From Leptodontidium sp. MPI-SDFR-AT-0119 (taxonomy: Eukaryota; Ascomycota; Leotiomycetes; Helotiales; Leptodontidiaceae), in NCBI GenBank assembly GCA_020726505.1, contig JAHLEZ010000005.1:372001-436000 (forward strand): a DNA stretch of 64,000 nucleotides, in the 5' to 3' direction. A model generated the notes under the pieces. The model worked only from the letters and a program-made list of their open reading frames with translations, was not told the DNA's origin and ran no database searches. Below, piece after piece: positions 1-11,389 of the stretch (within the stretch, counting starts at the first letter, position 1; each line of letters begins with the position of its first letter). A program made the position numbers and the translations under genes.

Positions 1-1202
1 TGCGGTTGGGCTTTGGGATTGGGTTGCTGAGCATTATTAGGCTTGTCGGTGAGATTAGATGGTGTGACGGGGAGCTTGTGCTGTGTTTGCTGTGATGGAC
101 TCTAATTTTGGGCTTTCACTTGTTCACTTCGTTTCTAGACGGGATTGAAAATAAACTATCGTCAGCTCAATCGTTGCTCTATATCCCATGCGTTCACTTG
201 CTCTAGAGTTTATATTGTGGTACGCATTTGAGTATTTTGCTCTTTTTACTCTACATACACTACGCATCCATCCTCAAGTAGCTGAGTGGTTATTCATGGG
301 ACGAGAGGGGGGGGGGTTTTGACACTTTTTGGTTGCACGTCTCTGTTTTTCTGGCCGAGCCAAAATATATAATAATGTAACAGGTTGAATTGGGATTTGG
401 CCGAGCCAGACTCTGATTTGTGGCTCAAAAGACAAACGTGTTGCGATGTGCAACGAAAGCTTTTGAAACTTATTAAGCGAGTGATTTGATTAGTTGAGGA
501 TGGGAATTTGTTGCATGTCGCAATGTTCCTGGCTGAGCTGAAATATCTTGGGCTGGCTGGTTGGCTGGCTGGGTCAGTCACTGGAGCTGGCTGAGTTGGG
601 ATCTGGCTGAGCCAAGCCAAGATTGAATATAAGCTACTGTAAATTGATCTCGCTTTCCTGACCTGATATATCAGAGAATGAGAATGTTAGTAGGACTGTG
701 GATAACACTTGCCTTTATATGGCTGGCTTGGGAGAAACAGTCGGGGCGGGTAATACGTCTGATTCAGGTGAGGTAACGGGTGGATAGACTTACTTGACTA
801 ATATTGACTACGGTGTGTAGCATGGGTCCCAGTAAGAGAGGTATATTGTACTCTGATTAGGTAGACAACTGGTCCGGGACTGCGATCAAGAACGAATTTC
901 ACTGCTTTGAAGCGAATTGCAAGAGTTCTCCTCGCTTAACCCTACTAGAAAACAAAACAAGACTTTCTTCCATCTCACCAATCCACTATTGCAGTCACAT
1001 ATAATAATAAGCTCCATCAGCTCATCAACTATTTGCCATGGTGATATACCGACGATTAAGATCTTGCGTTCAAATACCTTACCTCACTTCACACCCCAGA
1101 GGATTAAAAGGAGTCGAGTCATCCCCCCCCAACCACTCCTACACTACCTCATCTTGAAATGTAGCTAGATATTCACCTTCAAATATCTGCCCTTGACCCA
1201 AC

Positions 1203-2409
1203 TTTTTGTTGCACGTCGCAGATTAGTAATTCGGTTTTACGCAGAGGCTCGCTACATACCTTTGAAAATGCCGCACCCGACTTAAGTTTTGTTGCATATC
1301 GCAGTTTGTCGATTTTTTCGAGATAAAGAGGGAAGCTATTTACCGAAATTAATTTTGGAATCCCCTCTCCAGATGAGTTTTGTTGCACATCGCAGTTTGG
1401 AAATTAAATTTTCGGAATGAATGAGAAGGAGCTATTGCTCAGAATTTCGGCATTTAATCTAAACCGTACGTTCTCGCAAGTTTGGTGTTTTAGGTAAAGT
1501 TCTGTAGTAAAAGGAATAGTCAGAATTAAGGAAGTTCTGAAAGTGCGTGATCACGGATTCCGTGGAAGTTCGGATTCTTTTTCGCTTTTCGAGTTGAAGG
1601 TGCCTTCTCTATTTGATTCTGATTCACTTGCCCACCGTTCCGGTACGCGTAAAAGTTTTGTTGCACGTCGCACTTTCGAGGCTGATTTCGAACAAGAGCG
1701 AAGAGTGAGTGAGGCTGATTTGAAAAGAGAAAATTGGGCTGAGTTCAGCATCGGTAGGGTAATGGTTTCCGACGAAATCGTATAGAAGCATGTATTCCAA
1801 GAATTGTTATAATACATTCAGAAGGTTGTTCAGCTACTATATCTGTATTATTCTCTTTCATTATAGGATTGATGGCAATTTTCGATTACTGATAAGACTA
1901 ACAATTTGGGGTTGTTCAAAAGTTTTGTTGCACATCGCACTTTCGAGGCTGATTTCCAACAAGAGCGAAGGGTGAGGCTGATTTAAAGAGAGAGAAAGTT
2001 ATGCGGAATTCAGAATTGGTGAGATATCGACTTCCGACCAATGTATAGAAGCAAATATTTAAGAATTAAATGTAAAGCATTCGGAAAAGTAGCTCGGTCA
2101 CTATGTCTGGATTTCTTTTTAATTATGAGACTGACAATAGCTTATGTTTTATTAACCAACTATTTAGAACAGATCAAAAGTTTTGTTGCACATCGCACTT
2201 CTCGAACCCGAATTTCGACGCAAGTTCGAGCTTGCTATTCTGAACATTTGCGGAAATCGGATTCACTAGTGAGATAGGCGTTTCTGGACACCGGGAGAGC
2301 TTTCTGATTCAAGAAATAACATGGGATTTTCAGAAAAGCCGGTTAGATTTTAACTTCGGCTTGCGAGAATACAAATTAGTATTATTGAAATCGTTTGTGG
2401 CACATCGCA
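1203..2409 (+). repeat. Cluster of seven TTTTGTTGCACRTCGCA motifs
   Basis: Plus-orientation copies occur at 1203-1220, 1287-1303, 1378-1394, 1656-1672, 1923-1939, 2181-2197 and, diverged, 2393-2409. Two more lie upstream, at 507-522 (plus) and 442-458 (minus). The core TTGC-N5-GCA is an imperfect dyad. Position 10 or so toggles A/G (CACATC or CACGTC), as expected from transition decay or a degenerate binding site. Function is unknown. It could be a protein-binding site, part of a larger decayed mobile element, or a short satellite. Confidence 0.75.
1651..2175. repeat. Two tandem diverged repeat units of about 260 bp
   Basis: Unit one is 1651-1917 and unit two 1918-2175. Both begin with AAAAG followed by the 17-base motif and share the next roughly 45 bases almost exactly (a CTTTCGAGGCTGATTTC stretch, then AACAAGAGCGAAG). 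Further in, islands such as GTATAGAAGCA keep matching with substitutions and small gaps. A third motif at 2181 is followed by sequence that diverges after about 25 bases. This is an old local duplication, seen directly in the sequence. Confidence 0.7.
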
Positions 2410-2689
2410 GTTTGTTAGTTCGAATTCCAGTCAGAACGGTTAAGTCAGAAATCTTGAAAAGGTGGTTAATTTGGCAAGAAAGACGGAAAGAGGGGATTCT
2501 AAAAGTGTGGAGAAGTCGCCGATATTCTGTTGACTTTGAATACTACTTGTAGAGTGTATTTGGAAGGTCTCGAACCAGTCATGCTCGCTTAACCCTTTGA
2601 GTAGTCAACAAAAAGCCTTTACGCGGAATTGTGTTTTTTTGCCGCATATCAATGACGCAGGTGCTTGAACACTCTAAAAATACGTTTCA

Positions 2690-2856
2690 TAATCAATCCA
2701 GCCGCTTGCGAATCCTTCCTCCCCACCACAACCTTCCCAACCCTCTCCTTCAACCTCACGCCCAGAATACCACTCCATCGCCCGTCCTCTCAACCTCTCC
2801 AGTCCTCACAGGAAGCTCCTTCAAATACCTCGCCATATCAACCCCATCCATAGCAG

Positions 2857-2887
<31 letters not shown>

Positions 2888-4179
2888 ATCCGGCATCTGA
2901 ATATGTTTCGAGCCCCTCACTATCAACGAGCAAGACCACAGAATCTCCGGCGAGGACGTCATATGCGAGAACACCACACTCGCAACAGCAGCAAGTAGCA
3001 AAACGAAAGTAGGAAGAACAAACAAAGTCAGCCAGAGGGTCGAAACGAGGTATATATTTTCCACTGTCGTGCTGGTGGCTGTAGTTGTGATGTTCCGGGT
3101 AATATCGGTGCCGTCATCTGGGTTGCCTTTGAGGAAGAGGAATTCCTGGTAGGTGCCGCCAGTGACCAGTGTATATGCTTGGCTGAGCATCAAATACGAA
3201 TTGAGTATTTGTCCTGATGAGCAGACAGCTGGAGGATTGTTCACGCTGGATACCTTGGTTCAGGCACTTCCTGGACTTTTCTGATAGGATGAAAGATATG
3301 GGATCTCGACGTTTCCCCACAAGTCCATACTACTTAGCTTCATATTACTAGGTGTGAGTAGAGATGCAGAGTACATGGCATTCAAGGGGACACAGAGACT
3401 CTGAACAGCACCCTGTGAGCCTAGGCTGGAAATCACCCAGTTAGCGAGAAGAGAAGGTGCGTTGGTATCGAATTGGACAACGTCAGACACGCTAGTGACT
3501 TGTTTGTATCCGGTATCGATAATTCGGAGCGCGGATTGTCCACCTAGAGGAGAGAGAAGCCACAGAATCGCGGGGCAGATACCGATTAGGTTGAAAGCTC
3601 GGAGATTGAATTGGGCTACGAGAGTACTGAACACAGTTCGACTACCCATGAGCTGTTCCAGGGTTCCAAGGCTGGATCCTCGTTCTAGTTTCCAAGACGC
3701 TGCTTTGGTGACGAGGCTACCGAAGATGGCTGCAAAGACTATGGGAAACACAGTTGCTGCCTTGGTGCTGTTAGTGAACGGACTCTTTGAATTAGACAAA
3801 AACTCTGATTGCTTACGACTTGGGTGGCATTTTGATATATGTCCCAATCGTGCTGATCAACTCCTTTCCCTCTGACCCTGTACACACTTATGGCGAGTGC
3901 GAAAATGGTAAGTTGCCAATGAGTACGAGGAGGTCGACAAGAAGGGAAATCTAACTCTGTGATTGTTTCCTCAATACCGAAGGTGAGGTCGGCCATCCCT
4001 CCACAAACAATTTGTCAGTCATGGAGTTAGTTTGGTAGCTTTCCACTATCAGGCGCCAAAAACCCAGAGTAATCGGGGACAGCTGCGGATGAAGCACTAA
4101 TCCTCGCGGAATCTTGGTGAAGAAGTTCCACATCACTTCCATCTCGGATGGGCTTTCTGGAGATACTGTAGTTGGACAT
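2690..4179 (-). pseudogene. Decaying ascomycete multi-pass membrane protein gene
   Basis: The minus strand carries exons of a family common in filamentous ascomycetes but without a named function. The probable start is the ATG at 4179 (MSNYSISRKP). An exon around 3960-3815 has a Trp/Leu-rich membrane-like stretch. A GTAAGC intron then leads into a frame with the hallmarks AATVFPIVFAAIFGS, LEQLMGSRTV and WLLSPLGGQSALRI (about 3800-3500). That frame meets a TGA at 3262-3260, then continues in the same frame with no other stop to 2756, through a membrane segment near 3050 and the family-like tail DGVDMARYLKELPV. TGA sits where Trp would fit (TGG to TGA). The region between is shorter than I expect for the family, and a 31-base C tract (2857-2887) encodes a poly-Gly run. 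An unrecognised intron across the stop is the main alternative. Confidence 0.5.
2857..2887. repeat. 31-base C homopolymer
   Basis: An uninterrupted run of 31 C on the plus strand reads as poly-Gly codons on the minus strand inside the membrane-protein relic. The flanking frame stays the same on both sides in this sequence, but tract length is unstable and error-prone, so the true reading frame downstream is uncertain. Confidence 0.95.
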
Positions 4180-4344
4180 GATTTCTCTCCTTATAGTGAT
4201 GGATTGCGTGGATTTCGCAACGATGTCTTTCTTTATATCAATGCTTGTGACTAGGCTGGGGGTTCTCGAGGGAGCAGTGCGCCAGTGCACCGCCACCGGG
4301 TCGTGTGCCCAGAATGTGGCCTTAAGCCGAGGCAGCACTGACAT

Positions 4345-6278
4345 GCAGATGTTTGAGCCTCGTCAAGCATGTCATGTATTCAGCCAATCGTCAGCCGCAA
4401 AGTATGCAGTGGTTTCTTGAGCTGAACCTGAACTTTATGAAGGCCTCATTTTTATCTAACTTTAGATAGAACGATAGCAAGATCAAGTTTTCGGAACCTC
4501 GTCACTTTTCTCCAATCACTAGAGTACTGTTAATTAGAAATGACCGAGGTTCAAGCACGCAGCAGCTGACAGATACAAGTACCATTTTCTAAATCTCAGT
4601 CGCCCGAAGCGGACATTGTCATTTTAAAGACAGCGCACCTCCGTGTTTTGGCATTGCTACTCGACGGGGACTTATAATTGTACACGGAAATAGAGTCATA
4701 CTGTATCGTCTAAAAATATCTACGTCTGGATTTGGCTCCCAACCTAGCATCTTCACTTCACCCCTCGCTTAGGCTGGCTTGTGGTCTTGATCATCAATAA
4801 CGTAGGCTCAACATTTACAACTTGTAATCCGTCAAATTCGTACAACATCTTGCATCTCTACCTCCGTACAACGACTGTCAATTTATATTTCTAAAAGAAC
4901 GCGTAGACATGTGGGGCCGGCTCGAGCCATTTGCTGCCAGATAGCTGCAAGGCTAGCTCTTCTTGTCGAATCAGTTACGCCGAGATCCAAGCCACGGGCT
5001 TTTCTCTCAGATTAGGCTTTCTTCGTAATTCACTATAAGTGTTAAAATACCCAATCCTCCAGGCGGGGATCTTGTTTCTCGGAAATCTGTTCATTAAACG
5101 TCTGGGATGCCTCCTTTCGCTCAAATAGTTGATCCAGTCAAGTTCCCGATCGGCGTGGGGGGGACGTGCGGTCGCCAACATGGAGGCACGAGATGCCTTC
5201 CTGGATTTTGCTGTAGTATCAACGGGTAGGCTGCCAGTGTGCTTCACCTAAACAAAAGCGAAGCTAACAAAGATAGACATTGTGGATTGGATGAGAACTA
5301 GTGAGTGATAGAACCCCACGAGCATTGTATACCTAGGACACATGCTCATTCTGATAGCTGCTTCACTCAAAACGGCTGTCAGGCCGATTGCCTCGACCCG
5401 CCAGAGTTTTACGAGCGGAAAGATTCATTCTATTCTGTAACAATTTCGGTTTCAGATGATCACCCGACAACTCATCAGATGCTGAATGGCTCTCGCTTCG
5501 TAACTGGTGCTGCTTTGTTTACATTCGCTGTTGTACTCATTATCGCATACCGAATCGCTCGAAGACTACAAGTGAAGCACGCGGGTTCAATCCTCCTGAC
5601 GCGACAGCCTCAGAATATCCGTATGCCGCCTGTTGCTGTCATACCCCAAGAAATGGATGGAAAGCGCTCAAGGACGCCGACTCGAGCGTCCTTTGTTGGT
5701 GGAGGAGAGCGCATCTCATCTTGTGGTGGGGGAGGGAGAAGAGTGGCCGGCAGTGATGGGGATGATCGATTTCGAACCCTTGCAAGAGCCTCTAGGTCGT
5801 AGAAGGCATATAGCAGACAGTTACTTCTCAATGATAGATGGTGGATGTTGGAATGTTCATACCAGGCCTCTTTGAAAGAAGGCTAAGAGAGCACTTCAGA
5901 AGCTCTTGACTGTCGTCCGAAATCTAGAGACCAATGACTGAATGTGGAATTTCCCTGTAACAAAAGTAACAAAGGGGCAATAGAACATGAAGCGGCTGGA
6001 GTGTAGGTTCTTGCTGAAGCTGAAGCTGCGTGGGCCTTGTAGGAAGAAGCAAGATCACGCAGCACCTTTGAATAACTTTGAATTCAGATCAACGAATGAA
6101 AAATGTTTTGAGCAAAACTCCCCTAACTCCAAAACTAAGCCCAAATAAACTACACAACCAATCCGAGAGGGTATAAGCTGGCTGAAACGAGCAAAATAAG
6201 CCAAACTGCGAAAACATAGGCGCTCAAAAAAACATCCGGCCAGTCAGAGCCTTGTCGAGCTCAACCTTACGAGTGACA
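4345..6278. other. Intergenic, one doubtful membrane-protein frame
   Basis: No gene is confidently supported. A plus-strand open frame at 5305-5802 has no ATG until 5479. From there it encodes one credible membrane segment (VTGAALFTFAVVLIIAYRIA) followed by a basic and glycine-rich stretch. Several splice-like CAG sites precede it, so it might be part of a small spliced membrane-protein gene. I recognise no domain. Confidence 0.3.
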
Positions 6279-7171
6279 CTAGACAATATGCTCTCCCCCA
6301 GAAAGAGTTGCATTGCCTTTGCTGCTCGTACCCTCTTCCTGATACTCGTCCTCTGGTTCCGCCTCACCAAACTCCAGACTTGTAGCCAGCTTCAATATAC
6401 CCGTAGCCGGCTTCTCGATCGAAACCCCCATAGTGACCAACTCCGGGTTACCAAAATCAGGAACAGAAACCAGGAGCAATCCACTACCACAGAAGTCGTC
6501 AGTAAACAATCTCACATACCCAACCACGGGTAAACTCACAAGCCCAAAAATCCCAATATCACACCCGCCTCTGCAATTTGACAACCATTTCCGCATGCAT
6601 CCACATCCTTCGCGACCAACGCCAACGTAACTAACAGACCTAGCAATATCACGCCATCTACACCCGCCGCTACGCTCCTCTTCACCCACTTCTCCTGCGC
6701 CTTATCACTCGCCGCCTTGAGCTTGGAATGCACGACCTCAATGCGTATGATAACGATATTGGAACTGAAATGCGCAATGAGGATAAATAGCTGGCGGGCC
6801 AGGGCAAAGGAGAGAAAGACGATGACGGGAGCGTAGGCAGGACCTAGGAGTGTGAAGAGGATGAATGCCGGGAGGAGGAGGACGAATGCGAAACTTCGTA
6901 TGTGGAGGGTTGGGTGGAAGGTTGTTGTGAAGGGGAGGGTGGGTGCGAATCTCGAAGCATTGAAGTTGATTTTTGGACGGCTGAATTGGGGCTTGTAGTT
7001 GAAGCTTGGTCGGTAGGTGAAGTTGAAGGTTGGCAGACTGGGGATCTTGGGGATGCGAGAGAGGAGGGAGGTACGTTCGGTGGGTTCTATGGGGGAGTGG
7101 CTGCCGTAGGAGGAGGGGGTTGTTGGTCTGTAGGAGGGATCGGCCAGGAGGGGGGTGCTTGAGGATGCCAT
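6279..7171 (-). CDS. Hypothetical multi-pass membrane protein
   Basis: Two exons join in phase: 7171-6540 and 6483-6279, with a 56-nt intron (GTGAGT donor at 6539, TAG acceptor ending at 6484), giving 278 residues. The first 90 residues are Ser/Thr/Pro-rich, with the repeated flavour of SRIPKIP and PTFNF motifs, and are probably cytosolic. Three to four hydrophobic segments follow (around residues 93-140, 170-188 and 198-215), then an acidic, Gly/Ser-rich tail. I do not recognise the family. The intron call rests on good splice sites, preserved frame and a stop (TGA) immediately after the donor if unspliced. It lies in tandem with the dehydrogenase gene upstream on the same strand. Confidence 0.65.
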
Positions 7172-7577
7172 CTTGGACTGGGTGTCTAGAGAATGAACGT
7201 TTTCGAACGAATATAATATACGATTCGGGACGTTGTTCTGTTATGAAAGCGACATATCCTGTGGAGACATGAATTGTGCTGGCGAGCCAGGAAGGCCTTG
7301 GTGGAGTGAGGTTGGGAGGGCGTTTATCTTCAATTCCGCTTTTACCAGGGTGCTGATTTCAGCCTCGTCGCCCCGTAAGCAGCCCTGCAATCAGTTCATG
7401 GACCCCTGAACGATAAGAAAACAGACCGGAATTAGGCGAAATTGAATATTTGGGAAGAGGAAAACATTAGGATATCTGAATAACTGAACGAAAAGATAAA
7501 AGAAGATTTTTAGCTGGCTAAAAGCAGTTCGCAGCCGCTATGCATCGAAGACTAAAGAGTACATTCGAATTTGGAAG
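7172..7577. other. Intergenic, nothing recognised
   Basis: About 400 bases lie between the start of the membrane-protein gene and the stop of the dehydrogenase gene. They must hold the promoter of the former and the 3' untranslated region of the latter. I see no repeat or conserved motif. Confidence 0.5.
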
Positions 7578-8463
7578 TCAGAACTGTACTCCAGTACACA
7601 AACTTCCATCAACAACCACATTGGTACCGCTCACAAAACTAGCTCTCTCACTCGCCAGAAATACAACCACATCAGCAACTTCACTTGACTTTCCCATTCT
7701 CCCCATTGGGTTCTTTGCCAGCTGGCTATTGAACAGCTCCGGATTAGCTTTCTCGATCCAGCCCCAAACACCATCTTTCACATAGATATTCCCCGGGCTT
7801 ACTGTGTTGGCCCTGACACCTTTCGGTGCAAGTGTATGAGCGAGCTGAGCCGTATAATGTATCAATGCCGCCTTGAAAGCGCCATAGGGAGATGGGGCAG
7901 TGAAGTCAATATCTCGGCCAGATACAGATGAGATGGTGACGATGCTTCCCTTTGTCTTTTCTAAGTATGGAAGACAAGCCTGGATCAGGGAGACGGTGCC
8001 GAGCATATCAGTGCTGAAAGCTGCATTCCAAGCTTCTGGTGTGTTAGAAATGGAGATACTGGATACGTTGGAGACAACGGCGTCGATTTGTCCTTCCACC
8101 GCGGAAACTTCGAGAACCCAGTCTTTGACTTGAGATGGTTGGGTGATGTCTAGTGTTGCTCCTGAGATAGTACCAGATGAACTGGATGCGAGCGGTGCAA
8201 GTCCTTTGGCTGCGTTCTCAACATCGGCTTTGGTGCGGGAACAGAAATGGACGAAAGCTCCTTCAGCGAGACTGATGGGAGGTTAAATGGTTTGAAAAAG
8301 GATGGGTAGATTGACAGTAGTTCTTACAAGCTTTCCACGATGGCTCGGCCGATGCCTTTCGTTCCGCCTGTCGGACTGTCAGTTTCTCAGCTTTTGAAAG
8401 TGTGGAAGCTTGATCGCACTTGCCTGTAACTAGCACGGCTTTGCCTTTGAGATTAAGCTGCAT
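7578..8463 (-). CDS. Short-chain dehydrogenase/reductase (classical SDR)
   Basis: Three exons, 8463-8424, 8367-8328 and 8271-7578, join in phase to a protein of about 257 residues, the usual length of a classical SDR. The N-terminal cofactor motif TGGTKGIG is made only when the first intron is removed; it binds NAD(P)H. Further on are the catalytic Ser in ISSVSG and the YGAFK motif (Tyr-x3-Lys), then the SPG loop and the C-terminal VSGTNVVVDGS typical of the family. The enzyme is a soluble oxidoreductase; the substrate cannot be told from sequence. The first intron (8423-8368) starts with GC instead of GT, within a textbook GCAAGT context. The second (8327-8272) is GTAAGA...CAG. Both are 56 nt. 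Confidence 0.9.
8368..8423 (-). other. GC-AG intron in the SDR gene
   Basis: The donor reads ACAG/GCAAGT and the acceptor CGACAG/GCGG. Only this junction restores the SDR cofactor motif TGGTKGIG; the nearby GT at GTGCGA gives the wrong frame. GC-AG introns are a known minority class with this donor consensus. Confidence 0.8.
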
Positions 8464-9613
8464 TGTAGAATGCTTGATCTGATTCTTGGTCTTATATTCG
8501 ATAAATGCAAGGAATGAAGCAGGCGAGAGTTAGAGACAGAGCATGAGAGACGCACGCTGGCAATAGTGGGGTCGACTGACGTAGCGATTTAAACAGGAGA
8601 AGAATAGAACGACAACAACCAGGAAGCATTCCGCTACGAAGTAAACAACCTGGAAAGAGTACTACAGATTTTCCAAGACATTGAATACCAAACCTTCTTG
8701 GAGTACACCAAGAGAACAAAAAGCAGAATTTCCTAGGGGGAGATAGAAAAGCCTTGGCAAAGAGGAAAGAAAACAACAATATACTTATCTCCTCAAATCC
8801 GAAAAATACCATTATACCAGACGAAGGAGGAACACTATTTTAGTAGACTGCTCGTAACAGTAGTGATGTTATGCAAAACAAATGAATGCCGTTGAAGGCG
8901 TCGGACGTTTGGGACTTCGGGGATTTGGAACCTGCGTTTATTGATTTCGCGGGAAAAGGTCGAAATCGTGAAAAAATGCCGAAATCGTGAAAACAAGCGA
9001 GAACCACGAAAACGACTCGAGAGTGTGACGTTCGAGAATTTACGATATCTGCGACGTGCAACAAAACCAAAGGAATTTGTCAGGTCACATGATTATAAAG
9101 AAACGTGATCATATTATTTTCCGAGAATCCCTCGGCCACAAATCCAGACCAACATACAGTGCCAGAGTAATGCTAATGAGCAGTCAAGGGGCATAAGCTT
9201 TCATAATTCTTCAAATGAAGATGCTTGTCAAGCACCTTCGACATGTCGCAGGAGGCTTCGCTTGGCAATGTCTCTCCTTCCAACCTCAATTTCTACTCCC
9301 CCTTCTCCTCGAGTTACTTTCCCACCAACATTTCTCAAATCAATCCGACCTACAACAACGATTCTCGATGGAAAGCGACATCAACATGTACAGAATCGCG
9401 ATCGTACGATTGAAGCGTGGCAGCTTGGCAGCTGGGCAGCACGTTGGATGGCTGTCACAATGCAGCTTGTGTGCCTCTACACAAGCTCACGGAGTCAGGA
9501 AAAGTTGACAGATAAGAACTCCTGTCTTTTCATACCGACTGAAGATGGATATTATTACATCAAAATCATAAAGCCTCGGCAAAACGCTGTACCAATCCCA
9601 AAATGTGCCCAAA
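8464..9613. other. Intergenic with one dispersed motif copy
   Basis: The 1.15 kb between the SDR start and the UDP-glucose dehydrogenase stop holds a minus-orientation copy of the dispersed motif at 9050-9066 (TGCGACGTGCAACAAAA). Around 8955-9015 the phrases CGTGAAAA and CGAAAACG recur. A short open frame at 9225-9413 has no recognisable domain. I see no supported gene. Confidence 0.5.
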
Positions 9614-11389
9614 CTACGAGTCCAAATCAACGACAATTTTTCGTCCTCTACCCGCCATTCCGATACCCTCGACCTTGAATCCCAAATCCTCCAAATTCTG
9701 GGGCTCAATCATATTGCGACCATCAAAGACATACATTGGCCTCTTCATGACGCCTGCAACACGTTCCCAGTCCACTCTTGAGCCGGCAGGCTTTACAACT
9801 AAGTCCTTGGCTTCAAGGAACTTGCCCGGTAGCGAATGCGCAGACTCATTTCGCGGAGTCGCTGGTGGAGTGACCGTTACCTTTGTTGATGCTACAGGAG
9901 TCTTGTTGGCAAACTCGTCCCATTCGGTGACGATAACCACAGCATGAGCACCATCGCATGCCTCGTATGGAGTACTGTGGATCTTGACTCGGCTTCTGAC
10001 GAGATCTGGGTTGTCGCAGGCAGCCTCAAGCTCGAACCAAATACTCTCTTCTGGAGCCTGGGGATCGTAGATTCCAATATCTGCTCCTTCCGTGATGAGA
10101 TCGTGCACAATGCTGATGGCTGCACTCTCCCTGACATCTCCGGTGTCCTTCTTGAACGCAAATCCGAAAATGGCAATCTTCTTCCTCTCGAGAGAGTGGT
10201 GAAGGCAGGCCACGATGCGACGGGCAAATCGGTCTTTTTGATACTCGTTGATGTCGTTGATTGAGCGCCAGTAGGCAGCTACCTCAGGGAGATGCAACGA
10301 CTCGGCGATGTATGAAAGACTGAGAATGTCCTTCTTCAGGCATGAACCACCAAAACCAACGGATGCAGACAGCATCTTGGGGCCGATTCGAGAGTCAAGA
10401 CCGCATGCCTTGGAAACTTCGGCAACGTTGGCACCTGTGGATTCGCAAATGGCACTGAGGGCATTGATGCTGCTAATTCTTTGAGCGAGCAAGCAATTGG
10501 CAGCCAGCTTCGCGAGTTCGGAGGACCAAAGACTGGTAGTGACGATCTTCTCTCTGGGAACCCAGGCAGCATAGATATCGACCAGCGAGGCAGCCGCACG
10601 GATACCGGCTTGGGTAGACAAGGAGCCGACGAGGATACGATCCGGCTGCAAGAGGTTCTTGATGGCGGTTCCTTCAGCCAAGAATTCTGGGTTTGAAAGA
10701 ATCTCGAACTTGACTCCTGGCTTGCAGTTTGCCATGAGAATTTCTCGCATATTCTTGGCAGTTCGGACAGGGACGGTGGACTTTTCGACGATGATCTTAT
10801 CGCTCGTTGCTACATCGGCAATCCGGCGAATCGCCGATTCGAAGTACGATAATTCTGACGCTCTGCCTTTGCCACGACCAAGAGATTTTGTAGGCGTATT
10901 GACACTGACGAAGATGCAGTCTGCCTCTCGAATCGCCGTGTCGATATCAGTCGAGAAGAACAGGTTGGCGGGTCGACCTTCTCGGTCATCTCTTGCCGAT
11001 TGAACGACCTCGAGCAAATTCGGTTCATGAATAGGAAGGTCGTTCGATTGCCATGCCTCAATGCGTCTCACGCTGAGATCCACGATTGTGACGGCAACAT
11101 CTGGATTCTTGTTCGCAATAACTGAACATGTCGGTCCTCCCTGAAGCCGAAATCAGCTCTTGCTTCGGAGAATTTCTCTCAGAGTGTAGAAGCTACTTAC
11201 AACATATCCAGCACCAATACAACAAATCTTCTTGATTTTCCTGTGGTCAATCTTGGGAATCTGATCCCGAGCTCTCTTTCCTCCATAGACGCCAGCTATG
11301 GTTGGGACGTTATCATCCATGATTTGAGAGGTGCTGATGACCAGCGGCTCCTCGTAGTCGTGCAGGAATGTTGGGAGTGTTCCAACCAT
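9614..11389 (-). CDS. UGD1: UDP-glucose 6-dehydrogenase
   Basis: Two exons, 11389-11201 and 11140-9614, joined across a 60-nt GTAAGT intron, give 571 residues. The enzyme oxidises UDP-glucose to UDP-glucuronate with two NAD+, supplying precursors for glucuronate-containing polysaccharides and UDP-xylose. The NAD-binding motif GAGYVGG spans the exon junction (GAGYV/GGP). VNTPTK, EKSTVPV, NPEFLAEG, the catalytic cysteine in GFGGSCLKKDILSLSYI and KKDTGDVRES follow in family order. An N-terminal extension of about 55 residues and a C-terminal insert rich in Thr/Pro (around VTVTPPATP) are longer than in bacterial enzymes, as is usual in fungi. The neighbour in tandem downstream is the SDR; a glycosyltransferase-like gene lies upstream, divergent, but I infer no joint pathway. 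Confidence 0.97.

Larger units (their letters stand above)
1..2690. other. Gene-free, motif-rich intergenic block
   Basis: I can support no gene here. The open frames present lack recognisable domains and contain the repeated motif TTTTGTTGCACRTCGCA. The block also holds GGCTGGCT-type simple repeats around 545-612 and a G run near 307-317. Nine copies of the motif, both orientations included, fall within it, and two diverged copies of a longer unit lie in tandem at 1651-2175. It reads as decayed repetitive DNA next to a degenerate gene. Confidence 0.6.

Noticed and set aside
294..620. Open frame of 108 codons on the minus strand
   Set aside because: It overlaps GGCTGGCT simple repeats and two copies of the dispersed motif and has no domain; it is most likely chance.
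9225..9413. Plus-strand ORF of 62 codons with plausible composition
   Set aside because: Short, overlapped by another open frame, no domain and no splice context to extend it.
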